Assembly (NCBI GenBank): GCA_002633005.1
Contig: NMRA01000506.1
Coordinates: forward strand, 158,276-222,275
Source of the DNA: Phoronis australis
Taxonomy: Eukaryota > Phoronida > Phoronidae
Length of the DNA: 64,000 bases
Direction of reading: 5' to 3'
A program made the position numbers and the translations under genes. Positions 22,699 to 32,970 of this stretch are shown here, piece by piece. The notes beneath the pieces are model-generated. The model was not told where the DNA came from, searched no databases, and saw nothing but the letters and a program-made list of their open reading frames with translations. Within the stretch, counting starts at the first letter, position 1; each line of letters opens with the position of its first letter.

Positions 22699-22825
22699 GT
22701 GTTATGTGTAAATTTCGTGATGATCGGACGAAAATTGCGACCTGTATCGTGCGAACAAATAAAAAAAACAAACTTAGGGGAAGAGCAACATACATGGCGA
22801 AATTTATTTCGCCAAGTAACAAGCA

Positions 22826-23298
22826 CTAAATTTTGAATATTTCAACAACAGTAAATGGAAGTGAGAAACTCATTTTAACATGCTTGAAACAATCCATCCA
22901 CATACCAAATTTCAGACACATACGTCAAAAAACGCACAAAAAGTCAATCAATAAGAGAGCAGTCATCAGAAAATCCAGAATAATTCGGAAACTGTAAGTC
23001 TTGGAAAAAAAAAACATTACAGATAGCTTTGAAATGATCTATGCACAAACAATCAGAAAAATCTCCAGAAACAGCAGAGCTACACCTCTGCAAAACAAAG
23101 TAGTGAAACATGGCCGCCACAACGCCATCTTGCTTCCGATTTCACCCAAAAGCAGTAGGATTCTAGCCATACACAAGACATGTTGCGTGTAAATTGCATC
23201 CCATCGGATGAGAAATGCTACAAGTAGCATGAGAACAACAAACAAGTTTTATAACATAGCAAGACTTGGAGAAATTTCATTTCACCAAGTAAAAATGT
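22826..23298 (+). mobile_element. HINE-2: second core unit and 3' end
   Basis: A core unit at ~23107-23230 aligns with 22622-22790 ('ggccgccac', 'gccatcttg', 'attcgattt/ccgattt', 'gtgtaaatt'). It is followed by the terminal hairpin ACTTGGAGAAAT ttc ATTTCACCAAGT at 23264-23290 (11 of 12 pairs). It has no head of its own, so it is either an extra unit of the element to the left or a truncated second copy. Confidence 0.5.
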
Positions 23299-23918
23299 GT
23301 CCACCCACCCAGCAGTCAGGAATTTCATCGACATTTCGCCACAAGCAGATGCTCTCGCCTGACTACACAGAACGAATGACCCTCAATTGCACTCCCACTA
23401 TGTCTCGTGCGCTCACGCTGATTTTCTGAACTTCTGGGCATGCACATTCAGAATGGGAAAGGACTGTATTTAGTTGCTACATATGTTTGCATGAAGGATG
23501 AAAAGGCACAGATAGTTCTAAGTTGTAGTTTCACTACAAGATATGAAAAAGATTTTTCCCTAACAACAACTTTGTCACTAACAGATTAATCCAAGATATA
23601 CCTTTTATTAAATTTTAGGCAACAGTAGAATTTCAGTAATTTAAAATCAACAACATTTTGTAACACCACAGAACACTACAAGCAATCCAGGCATTTGGCT
23701 ATCTCTGTCAAAAATGAAACCGAACATTTCTCACCGTGGCCCTGAATTGAAAGCATCATACAAAACCCGCAACACAGGTGAATGAGTACCAGAAGACATT
23801 CAAAACATTCTGAAAATGGCAAAGAAAGACTGTACTTGGAAAGTTTTGAAAATAACAAGTACAGCAAGTTGTGAGATCCAATTAAATAGGTGAAAGCTAG
23901 AAGAAATGAACAACTTAC
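23299..23918. other. No recognisable feature (possible intron)
   Basis: No open frame with a recognised motif. If the exon at 23919-23958 is real, this would be the start of its first intron. I could not find the next exon. Confidence 0.2.
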
Positions 23919-23958
23919 CTTCCCATAGTTCCAGAATGTGCTTGTCCACTTCAGCCAT
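23919..23958 (-). CDS. Candidate first coding exon (13 codons) of an unidentified gene
   Basis: On the minus strand AACCATGG, an excellent Kozak context, starts a frame reading MAEVDKHILELWE. It ends GAA G|GTAAGT, a perfect 5' splice donor leaving phase 1. A strong start context, an open charged N-terminus and a consensus donor within 50 bases are more than chance would usually give. Thirteen residues do not identify the gene, and I found no matching second exon downstream (toward lower coordinates). An octamer ATGCAAAT lies ~150 bases upstream. A chance match or a fragment of an unknown repeat remain possible. Confidence 0.35.
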
Positions 23959-24105
23959 GGTTGACAGTGTCACAGTAAACCTGACAAGCAATGGTAATTA
24001 ACACACGTAAGTGTCAGGCTGGAAGAACATTGACTAATGCATCATAAGAAGAACGTTAACGAATAGCCTTTAACTATCTAAGGTAAATCCGCCGTGAGAT
24101 GGCAT

Positions 24106-24113
24106 ATGCAAAT
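24106..24113 (+). promoter_or_regulatory. Octamer motif upstream of candidate exon
   Basis: ATGCAAAT is the perfect POU-factor octamer, about 150 bases 5' of the minus-strand ATG at 23958. It is meaningful only if that exon is real. An 8 bp match is weak evidence. Confidence 0.2.
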
Positions 24114-24832
24114 GAGTTCGACATATTTTCAACTGGGCAGCACTGGATGAACGCCATGACGTTGAAAGAAAATACGTGAACTTATGATGCATGACTTGCA
24201 GTTTACTAAGTGGCCTGAGAGGTCAGCTGGCTTTAATAGCATTGGTCAATTTAAGGTTATGGAGGACACTAGAAAAATGTCCAAACTTGGCAAACTTCAG
24301 AGAACAATATCTCAGAAACAGCTAATTGGATTCGTACGAAACTTTCAGATACCTGGTTTATGCACTGTTATCCAAAACACTATCAGGGTTTCCTTTAAAA
24401 TGAACTTTTGCACGATTGGCTATAAACATTATGATTACCGATCCTGGATCACATAGACAAGTCTATCAATATCATCAAAACTATAAATTTTAACTCACTA
24501 AACATGTACTTGTTCTGAAAGCATAAAGCTTGTAAAATTCGACTATTAATTTCAAAGCTATCTCCCAATACTTAGATCACATATCAGGTCTTTTCACTAA
24601 AAATTAGTAAAAAATGAACATTCAGAGCAAAACAGCCATAACAATAACAGCGACATGACCACATTCCATATGATTTAAATGTCCAAGATAAAAATCTCAC
24701 AAACACTGCTACAGATTCCTACATCATCACTTTGTTTTATGCAAGTGCTAGTAATTTTGATAAGCGCCCCCTGTTGCAAAGTGGGGCATTTTATCAATTC
24801 CTGATATGGTTTTGGGCAATAGTGCATAACTA
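24114..24832. other. No recognisable feature
   Basis: The 90-codon plus-strand frame at 24184-24456 has no recognised motif and no supporting splice signals. I do not call it. Confidence 0.25.
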
Positions 24833-24994
24833 TAGATTATTACATGGCGAAGTTGTTATCCCCCGTTATCTAGAGCCCGAGTGGATTTTGGAGAATTATT
24901 GCCTGAGGGGCATTAGCCCCGAGGGTGATAATTCTCCAAAATCCACGAGGGATCTAGATAAGGGGGATAACGACTGAGAACATGTAATAATCTA
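24833..24994. mobile_element. Foldback element, 162 bp
   Basis: Almost the entire element is an imperfect palindrome. The outer arms are TAGATTATTACATG and CATGTAATAATCTA. The inner arms are 'gttatcccccgttatctaga' with 'tctagataagggggataac', then 'tggattttggagaattatt' with its inverse. The centre is GAGGGGCATTAGCCCCGAGG. TA-rich flanks suit a TA-type target. It is non-coding and would form a long hairpin as RNA. Confidence 0.75.
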
Positions 24995-25540
24995 TTTATA
25001 CCACATACTAAACGAAAAACATTGCAATGAATGGATTTACCTTTTCTGACTCTCCACGGCTTTGTAACTACTTTCTAGGTCAGAGGCCCGGGGTCGGAGG
25101 TCGTGACCTTTTAAGAAAAGCCGGGCTATTTTTGTCAAATAATGCTTTTACTCAAAACCAATTGAAAACTTAAATATAATAGAAATAAATTGAATTTATA
25201 AATTAAGGTTTTCCAACTATTATAGCTTAAAACACGTTTTTTTCACGCTAAGCTTCAACCGGGAAATTATCGTCTGCTAAAGTAGGTTACCACTGGTAAC
25301 TGAATATAATTCTCAAGTCAAAGATCCTGACGACTGATACCCGCATTCAAACTGGAGATCGGTGATTTACAAGTAAGCGGACATGAGAGAAAAATTTCAC
25401 TGAATTAAGATATCATTTTTATGGAAATTATGTGTCTTATTTTTCGTAGCGTATAAGTACAGTACAATGCGGTTTGTTGAACATGTGATTATTGCGCGTG
25501 CTCATTTAAGTATTCTATTTTCACTCTTGATGACGTCAGT
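24995..25540. other. Unassigned; CRE palindrome at 25531
   Basis: Contains 'taagcggacatgag' (~25374), also found in the family F segments at 15.5 and 47.75 kb. A perfect CRE (TGACGTCA, 25531-25538) lies just before the tRNA-like sequence. No coding potential. Confidence 0.3.
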
Positions 25541-25543
25541 CGA

Positions 25544-25607
25544 TGCATGGTGTAGTGGTTAGGTCAGCGACCAGCAATTCCAGGGTCCCAGGTTCGACTC
25601 CGTCCTC
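25544..25607 (+). repeat. tRNA-like sequence (SINE head or tRNA pseudogene)
   Basis: Good pol III internal promoter boxes at tRNA spacing: box A TGGTGTAGTGG (25548-25558) and box B GGTTCGACTCC (25591-25601). The stems do not pair properly: the D and anticodon stems have several mismatches and the T stem pairs only at its inner end. A working tRNA is therefore unlikely. A tRNA-derived SINE head or an old pseudogene fits better. No second copy in the window confirms a SINE. Confidence 0.55.
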
Positions 25608-26779
25608 GGTTTCCCGCAAAATCGTTATCTCACTAGTGAGAAAACTTTATGGGTTATCACACGGTTGTATCTGCCATTTGACGCTAATATTGTGGTATGA
25701 AGCATAGTATTTGGAAGTTTCAAATGAATTTGATCAGCCATTTCTGAAGCCAAATTTGGACAATTTTCTAAGGTCCTGAATAACCTTAATTGAACTGATG
25801 GCAAAGATGACAAACGAATGAAGCCATCATTGAAACACAAGTTGCATAGATGAACCACAATAAAACGAAATTAAATGTGCACCAACAGAAGGCTATAAAT
25901 GTAACAAAAATGACATGTGCCCTAATCAGACTATTGAGCTTGGAACTGAGGATAAATCTTTACTAAAGAAGACTGAACTAGGTGAAGTGGAATTCTTCAG
26001 TTGGGACAGTTTAATTATTATGCTCAAAGCATTGCATATGTTACCACTGATTGGCTACAATTGGCTACAAATGGGGGCCAGGAGATTAAGTAAATGATTA
26101 GTATTGTGCTGGGACACAAGGTGGAGCTACAAGTGGGTGCTTGCAGACCTTGAGTTTAAAAAAAGGAAATGATTTCATAGTAGTGTTAAATCAAACAACT
26201 GAATCAGATGTACATATACATATTATACATAACAGATATAGTGCATTATAACAATCTCAAATGGATGTTACTACTTTTATGGCCGAAAAACACATTTTTA
26301 CGATTATTGGTGGACAGGATAGACATCTTGAAGTTTACAGGTTTGACAAGAGCTGTAAAATAATAATATTCGTAGTTTTTTTGACAATGTATGCCACTAT
26401 CTGGCAGACATTTGCTAAATTCAAGGCTATTGACTTTACCAGTATATGCCACACATAGAGTGGGATTTAGTCCTGTTTCGAAATTCTTGTTAGTAACTGA
26501 AATCAAGTCGTATCAGGGTGAAGACTGTTATGAGACCAATTTCATGAGCAATTTTAATGAAAGAATTCATCAGTCATCACCACTCTCTTAAACATGGGTC
26601 AGCAACCAATGGCAATTCTGTACAGGCCGCAACCACATGCTAAACGTACCGCCCACCCTCAGTTTACACACACGAGACTTTACAAGTGCTTACGACTTCT
26701 TCAAAAAGTACACAACTCAACTATTTTTGAGTATAATAACATCTTACACATTTCGGACAAAAATAATTGTCAAAATTAC
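25608..26779. other. No recognisable feature
   Basis: Short frames on both strands (25625-25858, 26246-26591) without motifs. Possibly the body of a tRNA-derived SINE directly after 25607, but no copies are available for comparison. Confidence 0.25.
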
Positions 26780-26905
26780 CTTTTTCTTTTTCAAGGTTTT
26801 ATATTTCAGTTGTGATTGGGCTCACAATTTTTCATTGTATTTTCTGATGATAGCTATGGTACACAGCACGAACATGGTATAGCATTAATACATCTCTTTT
26901 ACGAA
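26780..26905 (+). repeat. Partial family A repeat
   Basis: Carries 'ttttcattgtattttctgat', 'gatagctatggtacac', 'gaacatggtatagcatta' and 'ctcttttacgaaaa', matching 31620-31690 ('cagctaaggtataca', 'gaacttggtac', 'tgtcttttacgaaaa'). It abuts the HINE-1 head at 26907. Confidence 0.4.
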
Positions 26906-27599
26906 AACAAGAGCAATGCAAAGCCTTGAAATGTGCATAGAATTTCACCCCAAATGGTGTTTTAGAGTGTTCATTAATATCATAAAAATGGCACTATGAC
27001 AGACCTGTCTGAAAATTAGAAGGTAGTTCCTCGCCTGCCTAACACAAAACTATTTGCTACATTTTATGAAAATCCGTACAGGAGCTAAAAGGATACCGAG
27101 GCAAAAGTAAAAAAACCCTTTCCACTAAGGAGGCAGAGAGATTGGATCTGTGTCCATCTGTTGTCCACTTAAGTGGAATACAGTTGGCAAATTTCACAAA
27201 GGCCCAGTACCAGGTTTAGGGGATAACAGCAGATGTAGAAAGGCCACTAGGAGGCACTCCAAAAGTTGGACCCACACTGTCTGATATGCTGTCAATTTTT
27301 GTGATGATCACCTAAGCAGTTTGGCAGAGACTGATGACAAAAACTAGACTCAAAAATAATAAAAACTGTCGCTAGATAGAATCAAATTTGTCAAATTGAA
27401 AGGGGCTGTCACCTCAACAAACCAAACTTCATGAAAAAGTATCATGGAACTCTGACGATACAGAACCAAATACAAAAACTAAAATTGGCACTAGGGGGCA
27501 CAGCAGTAGTCAGATCCATTGAAAAGCCGTGGTCAGCCGTTGTCACATTCCTAGGTAAGCACTTGCCACATTTTCAGAACAATCCTGCACACAGTAAGA

Positions 27600-28711
27600 A
27601 GATACAGTGGCAGACACAAAAAACAGAATTTAACAATTAGGGGGCGCCACACCAGTCAAAGCTGTCTGAAAATCAACGTCAACCACGGTTTCCTAAAAAT
27701 GAACATGTCTGTCAAGTTTCATAAAAATCCTTTAAGTGGTTGAGAGAAATAAAGAGGTGGACTCAAAAATAACTAAAATGGCCACTAGGTGGTGCAAAAT
27801 ATGTTGCATCAATCCAAAAAGGGAAAAGAATAGCACAATGTATTCTCAATTGCTGAGTCATGAAATCAACAGGTGAACTCCAAAGATACAGAGCCAACGA
27901 TAAAAAGAAAAAGTAACAATTAAAATTGCCAATAAGAGGCACGGCAATATTTGGATCAGTGACATTCGCATCTGTCATTAGCTGCATAAGAATCCATCTG
28001 CCAAATTTCACAAAGCTTCTTCAAAGAGTTGGTGGAGACACTAAGCCCAAAATCCTCATTCAGGGGCGAAACAGTAGTCCACCTGTCTGCAGGACCTTTC
28101 CTACTGACGTCAATGCATCGATGGTTTGGGGAGTTGCGGTCAGTATGAACTCNAGATACAGTGGCAGACACAAAAAACAAAATTTAACAATTAGGGGGCG
28201 CCACACCAGTCAAAGTTGTCTGAAAATCAACGTCAACCACGGTTTCCTAAAAATGAACATGTCTGTCAAGTTTCATAAAAATCCTTTAAGTGGTTGAGGG
28301 AAATAAAGAGGTGGACTCAAAAATAACTAAAATGGCCCGGCCACTAGGTGGTGCAAAATATGTTGCATCAATCCAAAAAGGGAAAAGAATAGCACAATGT
28401 ATTCTCAATTGCTGAGTCATGAAATCAACAGGTGAACTCCAAAGATACAGAGCCAACGATAAAAAGAAAAAGTAACAATTAAAATTGCCAATAAGAGGCA
28501 CGGCAATATTTGGATCAGTGACATTCGCATCTGTCATTAGCTGCATAAGAATCCATCTGCCAAATTTCACAAAGCTTCTTCAAAGAGTTGGTGGAGACAC
28601 TAAGCCCAAAATCCTCATTCAGGGGCGAAACAGTAGTCCACCTGTCTGCAGGACCTTTCCTACTGACGTCAATGCATCGATGGTTTGGGGAGTTGCGGTC
28701 AGTATGAACTC
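27600..28711 (+). repeat. Near-perfect 553/558 bp direct duplication with an N at the joint
   Basis: Copy A is 27600-28152 and copy B is 28154-28711, with the single N at 28153 between them. The copies differ by a 5-base insertion (TGGCC versus TGGCCCGGCC before ACTAGG) and a few substitutions (for example gaatt/aaatt, agctg/agttg, gagag/gaggg). Copy A ends inside the left end of the MITE that is complete only after copy B. The level of difference fits two alleles placed in tandem, or a very recent duplication. Confidence 0.9.
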
Positions 28712-29153
28712 TTAACTCCGGTCCTGGATCGCAGTTAACAGCTCCAGTTAACATTGCAGTTAACAGGTGGATTAAATAGCGCAGCGTCGACGCTGCGGTG
28801 TAGTATGAACGCTTAACTTCGGTTCAATCGAAGTTATCGCCAGGTGCCACTGTTATCGTCAACAGTTACAGGGTAGTGTCGTCACTTAATAGCTGCTTAT
28901 ATTTTGGTCTAATAACAACTAATTGATTTAAAAATAGGTTTAGTGTCATTTAGCACATGTAAAGGTTCACAAATAGTGTCATTGAAAAATATCTTAGTGT
29001 GCGGCGCTACCTTGCGATAACTTCGATGACGACAGCAACACCGTTTACTTCGATGTTCATTAACTACCGAAGCCAGAATAAACGGTCTAGTTAACTGCTC
29101 TGTTTACATCCACGCTCCCTGACAGACCGGAGTTAAGTCAATATGAAAGGGCC
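28652..29153. mobile_element. MITE inserted in HINE-1 element A
   Basis: The left end GGACCTTTCCTACTGAC and the inverse of the right end GGCCCTTTCATATTGAC match at 14 of 17 positions. The HINE-1 phrase 'cctgtctg', 'aaaatcaac' is split exactly by it. Inner landmarks are CTTAACTCCGGTC near 28711 with its inverse GACCGGAGTTAAG near 29130, several 'agttaac' repeats, and a perfect 18 bp palindrome (CGCAGCGTCGACGCTGCG, 28780-28797). It has more CpG than its surroundings. Superfamily undetermined. Confidence 0.6.
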
Positions 29154-29422
29154 TTAAAAATCAACATGTGGTCTTCTCATCAGGAACAATACTGTCATCA
29201 GTAAATTTTCATAATGATCCTTTGAGTGGTTTGGCAGATAGAATGGCGGACACCAGAACACAGACTCAAAAGTAACAAAATGGCCGCAAAGTGGCATGTA
29301 ATATGTCAAATCCATTCGGAAATGGAATGGCATCGTCATCTCCTTTAAAGAGAAAGTGGACGCTGAGACAGAGATGACTGCAATGTGCACTCACATATAT
29401 GTATATATGGGTGCACAAAAAT

Positions 29423-31559
29423 CAGGAAATAAAATTTCATGTCCACCATATTATGTCCTGAACTGTTGTGGTGGTACCCGAACAATCAGTTTCACCAGAA
29501 CTGTGCTTTATTCACACAGGAAAATATTAATTATCTCCTTTACTGAAGGAGACATGAAACGATTCACTGAGCTCATGTGGATTCTATTATCAAACTCAAT
29601 TAGCTATGAAATGTTATCTCATTGATCACACTCGTATGCTAAAAAGGCAAAAACGTTCACTTGAGCAGAACATTGCAGTTCAATAGTACGCCTAGTATTT
29701 GTATCCCAGGGTTCTCAAAAATTTTGTTTTCATACGCCCATGCTCAGCTTGACGCCCACTCTCTCATTATATAGTTGTCCTAAAATGGCCAAGTACAGTA
29801 TCCAAATTGCCACATGGCCATAGATAGCCATAACACCAGTTGTAACAAATTTACCAGGCAAGAATAAAAGTATGCACCCTAGCTTGGCACAGACAATGAA
29901 GCCTTTCACAAGAGTAACTTGTGTTTCGCAGCGTTTAATGACTGTTGTGGTCATTATTTTTGATTTAAATAAATTGCTTTTTGCACTCATAAACTGGTCA
30001 TGAAGAATCACATGACAACAAATTACTTGGAAACTTCAGACGTGTACACTCACCATTTGCTTAACATTTCATGAAATGTACAATTTAATTCTTTTTTTAA
30101 TTTTCACATTTTTATGTATTTTAGTCTTTGCCTAATACAACTTTGCAAAAAATTTTGGGGTCACCAAATTAGATACTCCTTTACATACATGCAAACAAAC
30201 CTGCGACAAAAAATATGAAATTTATACGATTACTGAAAATCCCCCTCTAAATAAATGGTTGAAATCTTTTTGAAAAGAGATTAATTTCATAGTACGATGA
30301 CAGTTGTTGTGGTTATAACAGTTTAATGATTTCCTTTTCTCGTTATAAGAACAGTCACGTTTTCCTGGATTTTGAATACCTAAAATTTTAGTGTCTTGCC
30401 TTCTACACAAAAAGTTAGCCCTTAAATTTCTTATACATTTCATTTTGATGCCACTTGCTTTTTTATAAAATTTAATAAGAGAGAAAAAACAAGTAATCAA
30501 GGGTTTTAGCAACACTGTTCAACAACCTACATAAGAATGTGAACTTAGACCTTCTCAAAAGTGTGCCAAGTTTAAGACCACGGTTACCCTGCTGCATTTC
30601 ACCTATTATAATTATATGCTAAAATTTAATTTGTTGAAAACCTTAAGTTTCACGTGTCTGTCATATCCTAAGCTAAGTGAAAATTGCCATAGCAACTGGT
30701 CATGACACTTGAACAATAAATGCCAAGAGGTCAATGCACTAAAACCAACCATTTGAGCACCTCATTTATAATTTCAATGAATTTACTGCGAAATTCTGAG
30801 GTAAAAAAATGATTTTTGATTTAACTAGCTAGCATATTTGACAAGCTTCAACATGCCCAATATCAAATAATTAAAGCTTAATCAAAATCAGTTTCAAAGG
30901 CCAATTACTTTGTACTCTTCCAGTAGGCAGCCACACAAACAGCTTTCATTTACCCTCATGACACTTTCAACAGATGAAAACATTCCAGAATAACTTGTCC
31001 TTAATTTGACTGAAATTTCACCTTTATCATAGTATTTTAAAATTAGGAATTATAAATTAAAGATATTTATGATAAAGTTTCCTCAATTAGAGCATAATAA
31101 GGCCAAACACTGACATTTCATTTTATGGAAAACTTTCAGTAACAATACACAGGAAGAAAACTTTACATCATGACTTGCACAATTTCTATTCAACAAAAAA
31201 TGATAATTGTTCACAATGCCTGGAGCTATTGAAAAATGAAAAATGACAGTTTTGGTAATTATTTTTGTTTGAATTTCAGGAAACTTTACCATACATTTAC
31301 ATAAATTGTCTAGGTTATAAATAGTGAAGACTATTTAATCACAAGTTCAACAGGAATGCAGATCAGGCTAGTGCAATGCAAGGTCTCGCTACTGCTATAT
31401 GTGAGGAAGTAGAAAACTGTCAGAGAAAGATGAATGAATGGCTACAGGAAATGACGAATTAATGTTAGTTATTTCAGTTGCCTGAACACTATCTCTCTAC
31501 TAGAGCGGCAAAATCTCACCAAGATCTTTCACTTAAAAGCAATTGCAAAAATTGATTCT
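29423..31559. other. Mostly unassigned; family J fragment at 29700-29765
   Basis: 29700-29765 ('ttctcaaaaattttg', 'cgcccatgctcagcttg', 'cgcccactc') matches 32378-32440. The remainder is AT-rich. The open frames at 29356-29625, 29730-30011 and 30222-30515 have no recognised domain. Confidence 0.35.
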
Positions 31560-31750
31560 TTTCCATTTTCATGGTCTTCTAACATTTTAGAACAAATTTA
31601 CAAAATATTGTCAGATGGCAGCTAAGGTATACAAAATTGAAAACTACAAAAGCATGAACTTGGTACTTAACATGTCTTTTACGAAAAAATTGAAAAAATA
31701 AAATTTCAACAATCTACCACAAACGAAATTTTACTGTTAGTATCTTTCAG
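31560..31750 (+). repeat. Interspersed A-rich repeat (family A), copy 4
   Basis: Same ordered blocks as at 3120: 'ttttcatggtcttctaac', 'aaaatattgtcagatggcag', 'taaaatttcaac', 'aaattttactg'. Confidence 0.5.
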
Positions 31751-32377
31751 GCGACTGACCAGGTTACACCCATTCATTTGAATAAACAGGGGGGATAAGC
31801 GTTAAACCGTTTTGATTCAAAGTTATAAAAATCTTTTAAATGCATTAGATATCTACAAACACCCATACGCTGCTGTCCAACCCCAAAATTTCAAAATTTT
31901 CAATTTAAGTGCCCATCCTTGGCTCAATGCCCAAGCACAAAGTATATGACTACTAGTAAGACTTCTATAAAAGTGTCTGAGATTTTGTGAGTGCCCGTCT
32001 AATCTAAGAGTTTTAGCTCCCAAAAAGTACGCAGCTCACAGACCATTCACTTACTATTGGTCAATTTCAGCAAAACTTTGTCTTATCCGCCTGGGAAAAT
32101 ACCCATACTCTACTGCTTTTAGACATGAAATGGTGTTTTTGGTTCATGAGCATCCAAATATTATTGTGGAAATTTACGAAAAATGGTGAAACCACTAGGA
32201 GATTAAGCATTGTGTGACCCTTGTGTGGATACTGCTTGCATTAGAAAATTTAATATATGCAACAAAAAACAGGGTCACACTGATGTTTTATTTTTACCCT
32301 TGCACATGAACTCAGATGTTAAAGTACCTTATTAGGGATTAATCCGATTGGTCGTTCAGGTAGGTGTGCACTCCAGA

Positions 32378-32960
32378 CTTCTCAAAAATTTTATCCAAGC
32401 GCCCAGGCTCAGCTTGGCACCCACCGCGATTGGTTCCCCAATTTAAGGTTATTGACAAGTCCTTGTATTTAGCCAAATATCTGCAAAACTACAGATATTA
32501 ACGTGGCAAAAGCATATACATTCTGAAAGTAGAAAAATCTATGGAATTTGAATTTTGACTTTTTACCAATCCGGCATGAATGAGTCGAGTGACCACATCC
32601 TTTTGTTAAAATTTAGCAAAAAAGAAAGGCATGCTGTCTGAGAGCAAAACAACGATATCAATAACGGCCAAATTTCATTTGATACAACTGTTCAAGAAGA
32701 AATTTCAAAAACATTTCATTGTTAGTTTTCTAAACTATTACCTCATTTTCGTTTTATGCAACTTCATATAAGTCCTATTTTTTGATAGCCCCACACACAA
32801 AGTACAGCATGATCTTAAAAAGAATTCCTAACAGCATTTTGGAAAACAGTGCACTATTATCTAAAAGTGTCATAAGAATATCGATCAGCCACTTCTGAGA
32901 TATGATGTTCCAAAGTTATCCAGTTTTGGGGCCCTACATAAGCTTAAGGTAATGATAAAA
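32378..32960 (+). repeat. Interspersed repeat (family J), copy 1
   Basis: From ~32450 it aligns over ~500 bases with 59060-59530: 'agccaaatatctg', 'aaaactacagatatt', 'agcatat', 'ttctgaaagt', 'gagtgacca', 'atcctttt', 'acagtgca', 'cacttctgagat', 'ggccctacataagctt'. The left part (32378-32440) also matches 29700-29765. Non-coding, class unknown. Confidence 0.6.
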
Positions 32961-32970
32961 TACTTAACAT

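Larger units (their letters stand above)
21612..22825 (+). mobile_element. HINE-2: Helentron-like non-autonomous element
   Basis: The head has a hairpin (GCTCC GA GGAGC, 21618-21629) and then ACTTGGCGAAAT (21633-21644). The tail ends in a hairpin whose right arm, ATTTCGCCAAGT (22806-22817), is the exact reverse complement of that 12-mer. Sub-terminal inverted repeats plus a 3' stem-loop with no transposase are typical of HINE/DINE-1 (Helentron-associated) elements. Inside are two GAT/GAC-rich tracts and at least two diverged core units bearing GCCATCTTG. A second head at ~21780-21811 suggests an internal duplication or nested copy. The assignment is by architecture only; short open frames inside are not credible genes. 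Confidence 0.55.
26907..29422 (+). mobile_element. HINE-1 element A, interrupted by a MITE and an internal duplication
   Basis: The head 'acaagagcaatgcaaagcc', 'ttgaaatgtgca' (26907-26937) matches other HINE-1 heads. The 3' hairpin at 29386-29415 has arms TGCACTCACATATA and TATATATGGGTGCA. Between them are degenerate ~140 bp core units with CCACTAGG-type centres (~27244, 27488, 27782, 28342) and the fixed phrases 'gatccatctg', 'aaatttca', 'gatacagaggca'. The element contains the 553/558 bp duplication (27600-28711) and a ~500 bp MITE (28652-29153), so its original length was nearer 1.4 kb. It has no coding capacity and would be mobilised in trans. Confidence 0.6.

Noticed and set aside
22382-22822. 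146-codon minus-strand open frame
   Set aside because: It lies across the HINE-2 core and 3' hairpin, where overlapping frames are open on both strands. It has no domain and its end is set by the repeat, so it is a shadow of the element.
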